Of a stretch of 64,000 bases of DNA, positions 19,485 through 32,091 are shown in pieces. The stretch's first letter is position 1; each line of letters begins with the position of its first letter. The position numbers and the translations under genes were made by a program. Location of the stretch: NCBI RefSeq assembly GCF_024347135.1, contig NZ_AP024908.1, positions 682,001 through 746,000 of the forward strand, read 5' to 3'. The stretch comes from Vibrio spartinae. Its GTDB lineage: Bacteria; Pseudomonadota; Gammaproteobacteria; Enterobacterales; Vibrionaceae. The notes beneath the pieces were generated by a model. The model was not told the DNA's origin, did no database searches, and saw only the letters and a program-made list of their open reading frames with translations.

Positions 19485-19907
19485 CTATAGCATGTCAATG
19501 ATGCCATCAGGATAAAACGGGAGGCTGCCGTTCAAAATATCATCCTCATCAAACCAACGGACAATAATCCCCTCTCCGTCCGCTTCAATCCCGGGAATGT
19601 TCTCCCGTTGATAAAACGATTTGTCTTTGAATTCTGCCTCGTAGACAAACACAATTTCATGTCCCGCGGCGCTACTGGATGTAAACATATTCTCACAGAT
19701 CCCCAGCAGCCTCAGATTATCGATTTCTGCCCCGATTTCTTCGAAGGTTTCTCTGCGAACTGCATCTGTAGACTTCTCACCAAATTCAATCCCACCCCCG
19801 ACTGGAATGACATATTTTTCATCTTTAATCAGGTCATTCCCTTCGGTGAGTAGAATTCGATGCTGATGCCGGAACAGGCAGACTACTTTAGCTCGGATAT
19901 GTCGCAT
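19485..19907 (-). CDS. Nudix hydrolase
   Basis: This 140-residue protein has a complete Nudix box, GGGIEFGEKSTDAVRRETFEEIGAE (key residues G, E, RETFEE, G), at about residues 37-62. Such enzymes hydrolyse nucleoside diphosphates linked to another moiety and need Mg2+. The specific substrate cannot be read from the sequence. It is probably monocistronic and lies 125 bp from the diguanylate cyclase gene. Confidence 0.9.
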   Translation of the reverse strand: MRHIRAKVVCLFRHQHRILLTEGNDLIKDEKYVIPVGGGIEFGEKSTDAVRRETFEEIGAEIDNLRLLGICENMFTSSSAAGHEIVFVYEAEFKDKSFYQRENIPGIEADGEGIIVRWFDEDDILNGSLPFYPDGIIDML

Positions 19908-20032
19908 AAGGGACTCTCACTTCAAATCACAGGGAAACGTCTATCAAATCCTATTCAATCCATCACATACAATCAATGTTTGAACTATCGATCCCACAGA
20001 AATGATCCTTGGTCGAAACGGGAGCTAATTGC

Positions 20033-21472
20033 TCACTGACCGTTTTCGCTAACCTTCTCATTCTTTCTTTGGGATAACTTATCGTGATACATGCTTTTAT
20101 CGGCCTCTGATAATATGTCATTGATAACAAGATCTCCTGATGGACCTTGAAAATGATAATGTCCGATACTTAAAGAGATCTCTATTTCATGGTTACGCCA
20201 ACGTAAAGGGTTGGACTCGAAGTAAATATGTATCTTGTGGATGATCTGTTCAATATATTCTGGTTTTGTGGTGCGCTGGAGAATCACAACGAATTCATCA
20301 CCACCAATTCTAGAAATAAAATCTGATGATCTTAAACACTTGGTTAACGACGATGCGATATATTTCAAGACTTCATCACCGGCCTCATGCCCTAACGTGT
20401 CATTAATCTGTTTGAACCGATTTAAATCAATATTCAAAACCGTCAATTCAATCAGAGTTCCGCTTCTTAATTTTATTCTTTCAAATTCATTGAATAAATA
20501 ACGCCGGTTAGGGAGCTTAGTCAGTTCATCATGCAATGAAAGCTCATGAACACGTAAATAATTGTTAATCAAAAACAATATCAGAAAATAGACGACAGAA
20601 AATGTCATAAACCCCAGTGTGTAGAAAAGATTCTCAAACTGACTCACGCTCTCAATTTCATGAAAATTTTTATATTTAGCAAACAAAGTCCAATTCACAT
20701 TGGGCAGATATATGGGATAGCTGATATCAAAATCTTTGAGAATCGCGTCATCACCTTCAATGAGTTTGCTGGTTGTACCATTATAGTTATTTGCAACTAA
20801 GGCGACGTCAACATCCTTGAACTGATGCAAATTAGACAGAGCTATCAGCTTGTCATAATTAATCACGACACTGAGTCCTCCCCAATAATTAGCGTTATGC
20901 GGTACATCCGTAAAAATCGGGTATCGGGCAATCAGCGCAGTACCGCCTTGGACCAATTCCAGTGGACCAGCAATGAAAACCTTTTGCGTCTCTCTGGCAA
21001 TCTGAATCGTTTTATACTGTTGAGGTAATGTACGAAAATTGAGTCCAAGCGCTTCTTCATTCCCTTTTAAGGGATAAACATGGGAGATGATGTTATTGGG
21101 GGCAAGTCCGATATTTCTGACCAGAGCGGCTTTCGATAAAAATTGCTTGGCGACGTACTCCCAATTTTTCATAGCAAATTGAGGATTTAAAGCAACCACG
21201 GAAGCAAAGCTATCTGCAAGGTATGTATCACGAAAGACGTTGGCTTCAATACTATATCGGACCAATGCCAGCTCATGTTGTATGATCTCTTTAATCTCTT
21301 GACTCTGTTTGTTAACAAAGCGCTCCGTGACCAAATTTACGGCCATAAAAGAGAGTAAAACATACCCTATCGTCAACAGACAAAAGATCCATGGGTTGAA
21401 CTTATATATTTTGATAATCACATCCTCCCATGGCAAGGCCAAACATTGACTGAAAACTACCTTTATAATCAT
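20033..21472 (-). CDS. CHASE-GGDEF membrane diguanylate cyclase
   Basis: This 479-residue inner-membrane sensor has TM1 near residues 27-48 and a periplasmic CHASE domain (IGLAPNNIISHVYPLKGNE, then GGTALIARYPIFTD). TM2 lies near 285-305 and a C-terminal GGDEF domain follows. The active site IGGDEF is intact and is preceded five residues earlier by RSSD, an RxxD inhibitory I-site, so c-di-GMP synthesis with product inhibition is expected. The ATG used lacks a good ribosome site. A GTG at 21418, just after GGGAGG, would shorten the protein by ~18 residues before TM1, but its spacing is only two bases. Confidence 0.9.
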   Translation of the reverse strand: MIIKVVFSQCLALPWEDVIIKIYKFNPWIFCLLTIGYVLLSFMAVNLVTERFVNKQSQEIKEIIQHELALVRYSIEANVFRDTYLADSFASVVALNPQFAMKNWEYVAKQFLSKAALVRNIGLAPNNIISHVYPLKGNEEALGLNFRTLPQQYKTIQIARETQKVFIAGPLELVQGGTALIARYPIFTDVPHNANYWGGLSVVINYDKLIALSNLHQFKDVDVALVANNYNGTTSKLIEGDDAILKDFDISYPIYLPNVNWTLFAKYKNFHEIESVSQFENLFYTLGFMTFSVVYFLILFLINNYLRVHELSLHDELTKLPNRRYLFNEFERIKLRSGTLIELTVLNIDLNRFKQINDTLGHEAGDEVLKYIASSLTKCLRSSDFISRIGGDEFVVILQRTTKPEYIEQIIHKIHIYFESNPLRWRNHEIEISLSIGHYHFQGPSGDLVINDILSEADKSMYHDKLSQRKNEKVSENGQ

Positions 21473-21608
21473 ATACTAGATATACAAGATCTGTTGGCGT
21501 TTTAGTCGAATTCACCTTGGTCGTTCCAAATTAGGTATTGCTCTCCTAGCAATGATAACCACCGATAACCACCGACTGAAGTCGGTGATTTAGAGCTGAA
21601 AGAAGGAA

Positions 21609-21628
21609 AAGGCACCGAAAGGTGCCTT
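21609..21628 (-). terminator. Terminator of the dCache chemoreceptor gene
   Basis: On the minus strand AAGGCACC and GGTGCCTT form an 8-bp stem with a TTTC loop, followed by TTCCTTC. It is 36 bases beyond the chemoreceptor stop. A second 7-bp hairpin (CACCGAC/GTCGGTG, 21570-21587) follows. Confidence 0.8.
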
Positions 21629-21663
21629 GAAAACGTTTATGGTCGGATGTTAACGAATACAAG

Positions 21664-23556
21664 CTATGTCTTGATCTTAAATTTTCCGACTTGAGCAATC
21701 AGCTTCTCTGACATCCCATTTAAGTGCTGCGCTTGTATAGCGTCTTCTTCAGAGTCCTCACTTAGACTGTCAGAGATCACCTTGATGGACTCAGTGTTGA
21801 CGTTAATCTCTTTACTAACGACCGCTTGTTCTTCTGCTGCGGTGGCAATCTGCGCTGCCATATGATTGATAGCCTCTGTAGATTCTTTGATTTCTTTGAA
21901 GCTCTCGGCAGCATTGCTGGTATCATCAACACTTTGAATAGCCAGATTGTGACACTGATTCATCACATCAACAGCCTCGGAAGTCGTTCCTTGCAGCTTA
22001 CTGATCATTTGGCTTATTTCTTCGGTTGACGTTCGCGTTCTTTCTGAGAGTGTGCGCACTTCATCAGCAACGACGGCAAAACCGCGACCTTGATCCCCAG
22101 CACGCGCGGCCTCTATCGCTGCGTTTAGCGCTAGCAGGTTAGTCTGTTCAGCAATATCGTTAATCGACGAGACTATCGTCGTGATCTGTTCCCCTTGCTG
22201 ATTAAGGTCTGCAATGACTCCACTTGCACTCTTAACCTCTTCAGAAAGCTTATGAATGGATTCCTCACTCTTTTGTGAAAGCTGGTTACCTCTGTTGCTG
22301 ACTTCGACCGTATTTGTAGCGCTTTGAGCAGTCTCTTCGGCGATGTTAGCAATCTCACCTGTCGTGGTCGCCATTTCCGTCATAGCCGTTGCAACCATAG
22401 TGATTTCATTCTGTTGATTGGCGATTCTTGCCTGTCTTTCACTTGAAGATCGCGCACTAAGTTCTGACTGATTGAGTACTTCGTGTGATATCTCCTTCAC
22501 TGTTGAGATAATACTGTGCAGCTTTTCGACAAACTGGTTAAAGCTTCTTGCCAGCTCGCCGACTTCGTCATTGCTCTTGGCATCAATACGTACCGTTAGG
22601 TCACCTTCACCCTTAGCGATATCGTTTAGTGCTACAGATACCGAAAATAGGTTTGAAAGCATATAACGCAGAGCACCACCCAAGATAACGATTGACAGAA
22701 CAAACATAATAACCGCGGTTATAATTTGGTATGTCAATTGCTTCTTCATCGGTTTAAGGAGCACTCCCTTTTGACTCATGAGCACCAAATACCAATCAGT
22801 TCCCTTCACGTTAGATACGGTCAATAAGTTCTGAACGCCGTTTACTTTAATATCTAACAGGCTAGTCTTGTTAGCATGGCGAATCAACTCATTCGCCGTG
22901 ACATCGCGTGTCAGGTCTGTCAAGGGCTTATTCCCCAACTCTGGGTTTGGATGCGCGATGATGGTTCCGGTTGAGGAAAGCAAGAAGGCTTTTCCGTCAC
23001 CGGGAACCTTAATTGAGAGGATGTCATCATTAATTTTATCAAGAGGCAGAGTCGCCATCACGACACCCGTGACTTTGCCATCAATAATAACTTTCTTTGA
23101 AACAGTTGTGATAAGCACACCACTTGATGCACCCACGTAAGGTTCACTGAGGTACACATCTGAACTATTGATAGCATCTTTATACCAGGGGCGAACTTTA
23201 GGGTCGTAACCGGCTTTGGTATTCAACCCCTTTGCACGGTAGGTATCACCCGCAACGGTGCCATATAGCACTGAACCGAAACCACCTGCCATATCAATTG
23301 TCTTAATCTCGCTGGTAATTTTCTCTGTGGTATCCGTTCGGCTTAAAGCATCTGCAAATGCAGAGACCATACTCTTCTTCTCATTAATCCATCCGCTTAC
23401 CGTCCGAGAACTACTTTCGCCATAAAGTGTATTCGAAGATGTAATGCTATTAAGTATTTGCGTTTGAATCGAATAGGCAGAAATGCTTGCCTGAACAAAC
23501 GCAAGAACAGCAACGATTAAGCCGCTGATAATAAGTAGTTTCTTGGTAAGAGTCAT
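21664..23556 (-). CDS. dCache methyl-accepting chemotaxis protein
   Basis: This 630-residue transmembrane chemoreceptor has TM1 at ~7-29 and a periplasmic dCache sensor domain (~35-270) with the RPWYKDA hallmark of small-molecule-binding Cache domains. TM2 is at ~273-298, with HAMP to ~350. The cytoplasmic MCP domain has its tip at [20 protein letters not shown] (~470-490). The ligand is probably an amino acid or organic acid by family precedent, but the specific ligand is unknown. It is monocistronic and ends at a good terminator. Confidence 0.95.
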   Translation of the reverse strand: MTLTKKLLIISGLIVAVLAFVQASISAYSIQTQILNSITSSNTLYGESSSRTVSGWINEKKSMVSAFADALSRTDTTEKITSEIKTIDMAGGFGSVLYGTVAGDTYRAKGLNTKAGYDPKVRPWYKDAINSSDVYLSEPYVGASSGVLITTVSKKVIIDGKVTGVVMATLPLDKINDDILSIKVPGDGKAFLLSSTGTIIAHPNPELGNKPLTDLTRDVTANELIRHANKTSLLDIKVNGVQNLLTVSNVKGTDWYLVLMSQKGVLLKPMKKQLTYQIITAVIMFVLSIVILGGALRYMLSNLFSVSVALNDIAKGEGDLTVRIDAKSNDEVGELARSFNQFVEKLHSIISTVKEISHEVLNQSELSARSSSERQARIANQQNEITMVATAMTEMATTTGEIANIAEETAQSATNTVEVSNRGNQLSQKSEESIHKLSEEVKSASGVIADLNQQGEQITTIVSSINDIAEQTNLLALNAAIEAARAGDQGRGFAVVADEVRTLSERTRTSTEEISQMISKLQGTTSEAVDVMNQCHNLAIQSVDDTSNAAESFKEIKESTEAINHMAAQIATAAEEQAVVSKEINVNTESIKVISDSLSEDSEEDAIQAQHLNGMSEKLIAQVGKFKIKT

Positions 23557-23887
23557 GGGTTAACTCCTTACTAACCGGTTTGACACTCAGGTAAGTTTAT
23601 ACCACCACAGAGTATCATGTATCCGCAACATTGCAGTTTAATGATCCCGATCCACTTAAGGTGATAAATAACGAGTAAAAAAAGAAGTGTTTGATCACAA
23701 AACAACGTCCACACAACAACGTCGCTCATTTTCAGCAACATTTAAACTCTATACTGTCAGTCTCTCGATCAAATTCACACAATTTCTGGACCCTATTGGT
23801 CTCGATGCTCTCGGAAAACGGTCTTCGCCATTGGGTTAAACAACTTGAATGTGAAAAAGTCGATATAAAAAGGCCGAAAACCAAAAA
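23557..23887. other. Intergenic region between chemoreceptor and tdh terminator
   Basis: It contains the promoter region of the minus-strand chemoreceptor. Overlapping ORFs on both strands lack ribosome sites and family features, so no gene is supported. Confidence 0.4.
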
Positions 23888-23908
23888 AGCGCCCCAATCG
23901 GAGCGCTT
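23888..23908 (-). terminator. Terminator of the kbl-tdh operon
   Basis: On the minus strand AAGCGCTCC, loop GATT and GGGGCGCTT pair (one mismatch) and are followed by TTTT. It lies ~17 bases after the tdh stop. Confidence 0.85.
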
Positions 23909-23924
23909 CAGAATCAATATTCAA

Positions 23925-24956
23925 CTATTCCCAATCAAGAATCACTTTCCCGGAAGCCCCGCTACGCATAGTGTCGAAGCCTTGCTGGAAGTCATCGATT
24001 TTGTAGTGATGGGTAATCATTGGCGTCAGATCGAGACCGGATTGGATCAGGCTTGCCATCTTGTACCAGGTTTCAAACATTTCCCGACCATAAATTCCTT
24101 TGATAATCAAACCTTTAAAAATAACCTGATTCCAATCGATTGCCATATCCGATGGTGGGATCCCCAACAGAGCAATTCGTCCACCGTGATTCATGGCTTC
24201 TAACATAGTGTGAAATGCCGCCGGAACGCCGGACATTTCTAAACCAACATCAAATCCTTCGGTCATTCCCAGTTCTGCCATGACATCATTGAGCCGCTCT
24301 TCTGCAATATTGACAGCTCGTGTAACGCCCATTTTCTCAGCCAATTGCAGACGATACGGATTAACATCCGTGATCACCACATGGCGAGCACCAACATGTT
24401 TCGCAACCGCGGCAGCCATAATACCAATCGGTCCGGCACCGGTGATTAGCACATCTTCTCCGACCATGTCGAACGACAGCGCGGTATGAACCGCATTGCC
24501 GAATGGATCAAAAATCGCAGCCAGATCATCGCAAATACCATCTGGTATTTTGAACGCGTTGTAAGCCGGAATGACCAGATATTCGGCAAATGCACCCGTC
24601 CGGTTCACACCGACACCAATGGTATTACGACATAAATGCGTTCTGCCACCACGACAGTTACGACAGTGACCACAAGTAATGTGTCCTTCTCCGGAAACGC
24701 GATCACCAATAGAGAAACCCCGGACTTCCTGACCAATACCCACGACTTCACCGACATATTCATGGCCGACCACCATCGGCACCGGGATAGTTTTTTGTGA
24801 CCATTCATCCCAGTTATAAATGTGGACATCGGTACCGCAAATGGCAGTCTTCTTAATTTTGATCAGCAGATCATTATGTCCCATGACTGGCATATCGACC
24901 GAGGTCATCCAAATGCCCTGTTCAGGTTTTAGCTTTGATAATGCTTTAATTCTCAT
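23925..24956 (-). CDS. tdh: L-threonine 3-dehydrogenase
   Basis: This 343-residue zinc-dependent medium-chain dehydrogenase oxidises L-threonine to 2-amino-3-oxobutyrate with NAD+. Catalytic zinc ligands are Cys in [15 protein letters not shown] and His-Glu in [10 protein letters not shown]. The structural zinc cysteines are in [19 protein letters not shown]. The nucleotide-binding loop is [11 protein letters not shown] start it at the ATG at 24956 ([17 protein letters not shown]), which matches the family length. The frame is open 54 bases more. It follows kbl, which takes the unstable product onward. Confidence 0.97.
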   Translation of the reverse strand: MRIKALSKLKPEQGIWMTSVDMPVMGHNDLLIKIKKTAICGTDVHIYNWDEWSQKTIPVPMVVGHEYVGEVVGIGQEVRGFSIGDRVSGEGHITCGHCRNCRGGRTHLCRNTIGVGVNRTGAFAEYLVIPAYNAFKIPDGICDDLAAIFDPFGNAVHTALSFDMVGEDVLITGAGPIGIMAAAVAKHVGARHVVITDVNPYRLQLAEKMGVTRAVNIAEERLNDVMAELGMTEGFDVGLEMSGVPAAFHTMLEAMNHGGRIALLGIPPSDMAIDWNQVIFKGLIIKGIYGREMFETWYKMASLIQSGLDLTPMITHHYKIDDFQQGFDTMRSGASGKVILDWE

Positions 24957-25020
24957 ATGACTATCTCTGTCACAATTATCGACGATCACAACTGTCTCTA
25001 CGACCATCATGATTCCGCTG

Positions 25021-25057
25021 ATGTGAACAGAACAACATTACAGCGTACGGTTCACAT
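25021..25057. promoter_or_regulatory. Inverted repeat in the kbl-tdh intercistronic gap
   Basis: ATGTGAAC (25021-25028) and GTTCACAT (25050-25057) are perfect inverted 8-mers 21 bases apart inside the 124-bp kbl-tdh gap. In RNA they could form a stem-loop. The spacing is too wide for a CRP site. Confidence 0.45.
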
Positions 25058-25080
25058 CTCTTGGGCATTCAACCGTTAAC

Positions 25081-26289
25081 TTACAACGACGAACCGGTGA
25101 TAATACCCATCTCACGGCCAACCTGAATGAAGACGTCAATTGCCCTGTCCAGCTGCGCTTTTGAATGCGCCGCAGACATCTGAGTACGGATTCGTGCTTG
25201 CCCCTTCGGCACAACAGGATAAGAGAACCCAACCACATAGATGCCCTGCGCTAAAGCCCGCTCAGCAAACTCAGCCGCCACCTTCGCATCACCCAACATG
25301 ATTGGAATAATCGCATGGTCTGCCCCTGCCAGCGTAAAACCGGCATCACTCATCCGCTGACGAAAATGCGCGGCGTTCTCCCACAGGTGTGTTCTCAGTT
25401 CACTGCTTTCTGCCAGTAAGTCCAACACCCGAATCGATGCGGCAACAATGGCAGGGGCAACGGAGTTAGAGAACAGATAAGGCCGGGAACGCTGACGCAA
25501 CCAATCAATGACTTCTTTTTTACCGGCTGTATAACCACCGGAAGCCCCCCCCATCGCTTTACCTAATGTGCCGGTAATCAGATCCACTCGCTCAATGACC
25601 TGATGATATTCATGAGTTCCACGTCCATTTTCACCCATAAAACCAACCGCATGAGAATCATCCACCATCACTAAAGCATCATACTGGTCTGCCAGATCAC
25701 AGATAGCCGGGAGATTAGCGACCACACCATCCATAGAGAAAACGCCATCCGTGACAATCATTTTATGCCGGGCACCCGCTTGATCAGCAGCAATCAACTG
25801 CTGCTCCAGCTCCGCCATATTGTTATTGCTATAACGAAAACGCATGGCTTTACACAACCGGACACCATCAATGATCGATGCATGATTGAGCGCATCAGAA
25901 ATAATGGCATCTTCTTGGTCTAATAGTGTTTCAAACAGTCCGGCATTGGCATCAAAACATGAGGTATACAGAATAGTATCTTCCTTTCCGAGAAAGGCAG
26001 AGAGCTTCTGTTCTAAGGTTTTATGGATATCTTGCGTACCGCAAATAAACCGAACCGAAGCCATTCCGAATCCGTGGCTATCCATGCCAGCTTTGGCGGC
26101 TTGAATCAGTTCCGGGTGATCGGCCAGTCCCAAATAGTTATTGGCACAAAAATTCAGCACTTCATCACCAGTATTGATATGAACAGCCGCTTGCTGTGCA
26201 GAGGTGATGACGCGCTCCGACTTATACAGACCTTCTTCTTTGATGGATTCGATCTGATGTTGGATATGTTCGTAGAATGCAGAAGACAT
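25081..26289 (-). CDS. kbl: Glycine C-acetyltransferase (2-amino-3-ketobutyrate CoA ligase)
   Basis: This 402-residue PLP enzyme cleaves 2-amino-3-oxobutyrate with CoA to give glycine and acetyl-CoA. The PLP lysine is in [36 protein letters not shown] and [17 protein letters not shown] are alpha-oxoamine synthase hallmarks. Length and start ([20 protein letters not shown]) match E. coli Kbl. It is the first gene of the kbl-tdh operon on the minus strand and is divergent from the beta-glucosidase gene. Confidence 0.97.
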   Translation of the reverse strand: MSSAFYEHIQHQIESIKEEGLYKSERVITSAQQAAVHINTGDEVLNFCANNYLGLADHPELIQAAKAGMDSHGFGMASVRFICGTQDIHKTLEQKLSAFLGKEDTILYTSCFDANAGLFETLLDQEDAIISDALNHASIIDGVRLCKAMRFRYSNNNMAELEQQLIAADQAGARHKMIVTDGVFSMDGVVANLPAICDLADQYDALVMVDDSHAVGFMGENGRGTHEYHQVIERVDLITGTLGKAMGGASGGYTAGKKEVIDWLRQRSRPYLFSNSVAPAIVAASIRVLDLLAESSELRTHLWENAAHFRQRMSDAGFTLAGADHAIIPIMLGDAKVAAEFAERALAQGIYVVGFSYPVVPKGQARIRTQMSAAHSKAQLDRAIDVFIQVGREMGIITGSSL

Positions 26290-26550
26290 AATGATTCCCT
26301 TGCTATTTTTAGTTCACTGCCGTGATGATGCTGCAATATTTACAGTGTAAAGAGACGTGGTTGATCAGTGTAATCGATGTCGCAAAAAGCGATTATCCCT
26401 TATAGGGGAAAATCATTATTGAATTTAATTCACAAATAAAGCGTATTCCCATTTGTTCGGCTTGCCCAAGTTTTTATGCCATTCGACGGCTCTATTTTTG
26501 TTATCAACATCACATAATGGGATGAATGGCACAGTTTCACGGTGATCTCA
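26290..26550. other. Divergent intergenic region between kbl and bglA
   Basis: It holds the kbl promoter side on the minus strand and leads into the bglA promoter on the plus strand. No ORF or structured RNA was recognised. Confidence 0.4.
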
Positions 26551-26595
26551 TTGATCTTGATTTCATACAGAATCTATCATTGGAACCGGTTCCAA
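26551..26595 (+). promoter_or_regulatory. bglA promoter with perfect LacI/GalR-type operator
   Basis: TTGATC (26551-26556) and TATCAT (26575-26580) are spaced by 18 bp as -35 and -10. The 16-bp perfect palindrome TTGGAACCGGTTCCAA (26580-26595) overlaps the predicted start point. Its central CCGG and arms resemble LacI/GalR-family operators such as that of AscG. No regulator gene lies next to it. Confidence 0.75.
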
Positions 26596-26629
26596 AATTA
26601 CAATTTTATCAAAATTACGGAGGAGTTAA

Positions 26630-28072
<1,443 letters not shown>

Positions 28073-28118
28073 TCGGACAGAAGCAACGTCCAGTGATTCA
28101 TATTCTGTTTAACGCTCA

Positions 28119-28147
28119 TCGCGTCTTTGGAACTCAAAGACGCGATA
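28119..28147 (+). terminator. Terminator of bglA
   Basis: ATCGCGTCTTTG and CAAAGACGCGAT form a perfect 12-bp stem with a 5-base loop, 47 bases after the stop. It has no strong T run. Confidence 0.7.
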
Positions 28148-28577
28148 TATCTTCAATCTGATATCTGTGGTACTACCTTCAATACCCGCCCGTCGTTACC
28201 AATAACATCATTGCCATTGTAACAATTGAAATCATCACTGAATTTTCCCCAATACGTTTATTTTTTCCATCCCACTTAAGATATTTGTTAAACGTCACTT
28301 TTATTGAAGCAACGATAGTGCAGATGCAATAAATATATGAACTTCCTTCAATAAAGTACAATCGATTCAATCATTAGACCACTCACCTGAACGTTATTGA
28401 TTACCATGTGCAAGCATGCCAATTCAGTATCTCATCATATATAACAAGAATAAAACAAGCCTTTCCTGAGCGCTTGAAATATGTTGATTGTGGTGTTGGC
28501 CTTTAGTTCTCAATCAAAGTGCAACACCGACATTTCCTGAATGATAAAAATAAGTCGCCCCTACAAGGAATATAATA
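28148..28577. other. Intergenic region upstream of the Aer-like receptor
   Basis: It is AT-rich and should contain the receptor promoter. A 63-codon minus-strand frame (28179-28370) with a hydrophobic end starts with TTG and lacks a ribosome site, so I do not call it a gene. Confidence 0.4.
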
Positions 28578-30119
28578 ATGAATCAATCTACACATCAAGG
28601 AAGTGAGGTTACTTTCAGACCTGACGAACTCTTAGTCTCAGCAACCGATTTGGATAGTTACATTACTTACGCCAACGATGAGTTTTGTAAAATTTCAGGC
28701 TTTAGTGCGGCAGAGTTGATTGGTAAACCCCATAATATGGTGCGTCACCCGGATATGCCGAAAGCCGCGTTTAAAGATATGTGGACACAACTGCAACAAG
28801 GACGAAGCTGGCACGGAATGGTGAAGAATCGTTGTAAAGACGGCCGCTTTTATTGGGTTGATGCATTTGTGACACCGCTATATGAAGGCGATAAAATGAT
28901 CGGTTATCAGTCTGTCAGACGCTGTCCTCAACGTGAACATATTCAAGCGGCTGAAACGCTCTACGCCCAGATCAACCAAGGAAAACGCTCAATCTCCCTT
29001 CGAGAAAGCGATGGAATTAAACGATGGTTCGCCATAACATTCGCTGCGGGGTTGCTCGTTGGCGCATTCGCTTTATCAGGTATGTTGGCTGCGATGATAT
29101 TATTGCTCTTCATTTTGATATTTCTCTATCTGTATTATGATGAACTGATCAAACTACCTCAATATATCAAACAACGGCAAACGGTGATGGAAAGTCCGTC
29201 ACGTCTGGTTTTCAGTGGCTCGGGGCTCATCGGTAAGCTCAGTTATGACATCCAATTTCACGATGCCAAAATAAAAACGATCCTCGGCAGAAGTGCTGAT
29301 AATGGTGCTGATTTGATCGCCTTATCACAAAAAATGAAAGATATCAGCCAGCACTCTCTCAATAGTATTGCAGCCGAAACAAATGAACTGACCCATCTGG
29401 CAACCGCAGCCACTCAGATCACCGACACCATTCATGATGTGAACACGAATCTCAGTTCGACCCATGATTATGTTCAGCATGTGAAAAACGAATGTAACCA
29501 AGCGGTACAGACCCTTCACGCCAATGGTCTTTCTTTGGACAACCTGCATCAAGGTATCGGAGAAGCCGCAGAAACGCTGCATAAGCTCACCAAAGATACC
29601 GATAATATTGCAAAAGTGATGGCAGAGATTCAGGGGGTTGCCGATCAAACAAACTTACTGGCACTAAACGCTGCAATCGAAGCAGCAAGAGCCGGTGAAC
29701 AAGGCCGGGGATTTGCCGTCGTCGCTGATGAAGTTCGTAACCTTGCCGGCAGAACGCAAAATGCGACGCTAAGTATTCAACAATCGGTCACGGATTTACA
29801 AACATCGATGCATAACTGGCAGAAAACGATGTTAAAAAATCAGGAAACAGCAGATGGTTGCAATCAAGAATCACAAACCGTACGGCAAATGATGAATACC
29901 GTACAAGAGCAGATTACGATACTCGAAGAAAAATCGGCTCAGATTGCAGTAGCGATGGAAGAACAAGGGACCGTCATTACCGACATGACGCAGAATATGA
30001 ATGATGCACAACAGCACGCTATTGACAACTATGAACTGGTCACGCAAGTCAGTGAGTATGCAACACAAACCGATGAACAAGCGATTTCTATTGCCCAGTT
30101 GAGCAGTACCTTTCGCTAA
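28578..30119 (+). CDS. Aer-like PAS chemoreceptor
   Basis: This 513-residue protein has an N-terminal PAS domain (~20-120; [30 protein letters not shown]) typical of the FAD-binding Aer redox sensors. A double membrane-spanning segment follows (~150-187), then an MCP domain with tip [20 protein letters not shown] near residues 355-375. Aer proteins guide energy taxis in response to redox state. AAGGA lies 9-10 bases before the ATG. It is convergent with deaD, and both share a strong terminator. Confidence 0.93.
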   Translation: MNQSTHQGSEVTFRPDELLVSATDLDSYITYANDEFCKISGFSAAELIGKPHNMVRHPDMPKAAFKDMWTQLQQGRSWHGMVKNRCKDGRFYWVDAFVTPLYEGDKMIGYQSVRRCPQREHIQAAETLYAQINQGKRSISLRESDGIKRWFAITFAAGLLVGAFALSGMLAAMILLLFILIFLYLYYDELIKLPQYIKQRQTVMESPSRLVFSGSGLIGKLSYDIQFHDAKIKTILGRSADNGADLIALSQKMKDISQHSLNSIAAETNELTHLATAATQITDTIHDVNTNLSSTHDYVQHVKNECNQAVQTLHANGLSLDNLHQGIGEAAETLHKLTKDTDNIAKVMAEIQGVADQTNLLALNAAIEAARAGEQGRGFAVVADEVRNLAGRTQNATLSIQQSVTDLQTSMHNWQKTMLKNQETADGCNQESQTVRQMMNTVQEQITILEEKSAQIAVAMEEQGTVITDMTQNMNDAQQHAIDNYELVTQVSEYATQTDEQAISIAQLSSTFR

Positions 30120-30203
30120 ATCATACCGGTGACGAAAAGCGGCCCGCTCAAAGAGATCCGGCACGCTGCGTACAACATACGACTGAACAGAATACATCTC
30201 AAA

Positions 30204-30235
30204 AAAAGAGGGAAGCGCAAGCGCTTCCCTCTTTT
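30204..30235. terminator. Bidirectional terminator between the Aer-like gene and deaD
   Basis: AAAAGAGGGAAGCGC pairs perfectly with GCGCTTCCCTCTTTT (15 bp, loop AA), giving U-tracts on either strand. Confidence 0.92.
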
Positions 30236-30252
30236 CATTCAGTCTGACTGAT

Positions 30253-32091
30253 TTATGCTTCAGTGTGACGTCGGGCGTGACCGCGTTCACCACGATGAGC
30301 ACCTCGATGATCCCCACCACGATTACGATCAAAACGGCGTTCGCCTTCACGACGACTATTATCGCGGGAGCCACGACCTTCACCACTACGGTTTGGACGA
30401 CTACCTTCACGACGGCCGCGAGATTCACGGAAGTCATCAAAGTCACACACGACAGCTCCGACATCTTTCTGACGAATCCGAAGTTTACGCAGCTTACGGG
30501 TCACGTCAGAAGACATGCTTTTCGGCAATTGAACGAATGTATGGCCTTGTGCCAGTTTAATGGCCCCGATTGAGCCTTTACCAAGCCCCAGTTCGTTTGC
30601 CAGTGCACCGACGATATCTTTAACCTGGACACCTTGTTCACGACCGACTTGTAGTTGGTAAGTATCCCAATCCTGATTTCCCTGACCATAACTCCGGCGG
30701 CTATCATCACCACCGTCACGACGATCACGACGACGTGATTTTTCACGCTCGATCTCAGCAATCATCGGGTCGTCACCCACGTAGAATAATGGACGTTTAC
30801 CCTGTTGACGCTTCAGTAACATCGCTGCCAGTGTTGTGGTATCGATGTCTAAAGAATCTCTGAGGCTTTCAATCAGCTCGGAAAATTTTTCCAATGCTTT
30901 ATGTTCTTTTTCAGTTTCAAGTTCTTGGCTCAGTTGAACCAAGCGTGCCTGAGCAACTTTGTCACGATGCGGTAACTGAATTTCTTCCATAGAAGAACGC
31001 GTCACTCGTTCGATCGTACGCAACATGCGGATTTGGTTTGTACGAACCAACAGGATCGCTTTTCCTTTCCGTCCGGCACGGCCAGTACGACCAATACGGT
31101 GAATATAAGATTCGACGTCAAATGGGATATCGTAGTTGAATACGTGCGTAATTCGAGGCACATCCAGTCCACGAGCAACAACATCCGTTGCAACCAGAAT
31201 GTCAGTGACACCTTTTTTGATGTGCTCAACCGTTCTTTCACGTAAAGACTGAGGAATATCACCATGCAGCGCTGTCGCTTTAAATCCGCGAGAAGAAAGC
31301 CAGTCAGCCAGACGCTCGGTGTCTTGACGGGTACGCACGAAAACAATGGATGCATCCGTTTCTTCCGTCTCAAGTATACGAACCATGGCTTCATCTTTTT
31401 CAACGCCTTTCACAACCCAGTATTGCTGTTCTACTTTAGCAACGGTCTGGTTTGAACCTGCCACATCCACGCGGGCCGGATTACGCAGATAACGGTCTAC
31501 AATGTTTTTGACCATTGGCGGCATTGTAGCTGAGAACAAAACACGCTGAGCAGTTTCAGGAGATTGTTCCATAATCCAGGTCACATCATCGACAAAACCC
31601 ATTTTCAGCATTTCATCAGCTTCATCGAGAATAAAGGTGTGACACTCATCCAAATGGAGACGATCACGGGTAATTAAATCTTTAACCCGTCCCGGTGTAC
31701 CCACAACGATATGAGCTCCCGATTTAAGGGCACGCATCTGATCAACAATCGATGCACCACCATAAATTTCTAATACTTTCAGGCCTGCAATTTGTTGGCC
31801 TAAAGTTTTGATTTCTGCAGCAACCTGAATTGCCAGCTCACGCGTCGGTGCCATGACAATGGCCTGAGGCTTACGCTGATCCATAATCAGTTTGTTGAGC
31901 AGAGGTAGAGAGAATGCTGCGGTTTTTCCGGTACCGGTTTGTGCTTTACCTAAAGCATCACGGCCTTCCAACAAAAATGGAATTGCAGCAGCCTGAATAG
32001 GTGTAGGAGAAACGAAGCCCATATTGTCTAGAGCAGAGAGGATTTCGTTTTTGAGCGCTAATTCTTTGAATTGAATTACATTTTCTTGCAT
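30253..32091 (-). CDS. deaD: DEAD-box ATP-dependent RNA helicase
   Basis: This 612-residue helicase has a full motif set: Q-motif region (PTPIQAAAIPFLL), AQTGTGKT (~50), PTRELA, the DEAD box in ILDEADEML (~155), SAT, and HRIGRTGRAGRKG. A DbpA-like RNA-binding domain (~480-555) and an Arg/Gly-rich tail (from ~565) match DeaD/CsdA, which acts in ribosome assembly and mRNA decay at low temperature. The start (MQENVIQFKELAL) is firm. The ATG sits inside a perfect 8-bp inverted repeat and has no clear ribosome site, suggesting translational control. Confidence 0.96.
   Translation of the reverse strand: MQENVIQFKELALKNEILSALDNMGFVSPTPIQAAAIPFLLEGRDALGKAQTGTGKTAAFSLPLLNKLIMDQRKPQAIVMAPTRELAIQVAAEIKTLGQQIAGLKVLEIYGGASIVDQMRALKSGAHIVVGTPGRVKDLITRDRLHLDECHTFILDEADEMLKMGFVDDVTWIMEQSPETAQRVLFSATMPPMVKNIVDRYLRNPARVDVAGSNQTVAKVEQQYWVVKGVEKDEAMVRILETEETDASIVFVRTRQDTERLADWLSSRGFKATALHGDIPQSLRERTVEHIKKGVTDILVATDVVARGLDVPRITHVFNYDIPFDVESYIHRIGRTGRAGRKGKAILLVRTNQIRMLRTIERVTRSSMEEIQLPHRDKVAQARLVQLSQELETEKEHKALEKFSELIESLRDSLDIDTTTLAAMLLKRQQGKRPLFYVGDDPMIAEIEREKSRRRDRRDGGDDSRRSYGQGNQDWDTYQLQVGREQGVQVKDIVGALANELGLGKGSIGAIKLAQGHTFVQLPKSMSSDVTRKLRKLRIRQKDVGAVVCDFDDFRESRGRREGSRPNRSGEGRGSRDNSRREGERRFDRNRGGDHRGAHRGERGHARRHTEA

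Noticed and set aside
23691..24203. 170-codon plus-strand frame opposite the tdh 3' end
   Set aside because: It is antisense to tdh and its terminator, with no coding signature.
28179..28370. 63-codon minus-strand frame with a hydrophobic end
   Set aside because: It starts with TTG, has no ribosome site and no recognisable homologue pattern. Chance cannot be excluded.
30255..30573. Two plus-strand frames rich in His/Asp and Thr opposite the deaD tail
   Set aside because: They are antisense reflections of the Arg/Gly-rich codons of DeaD.
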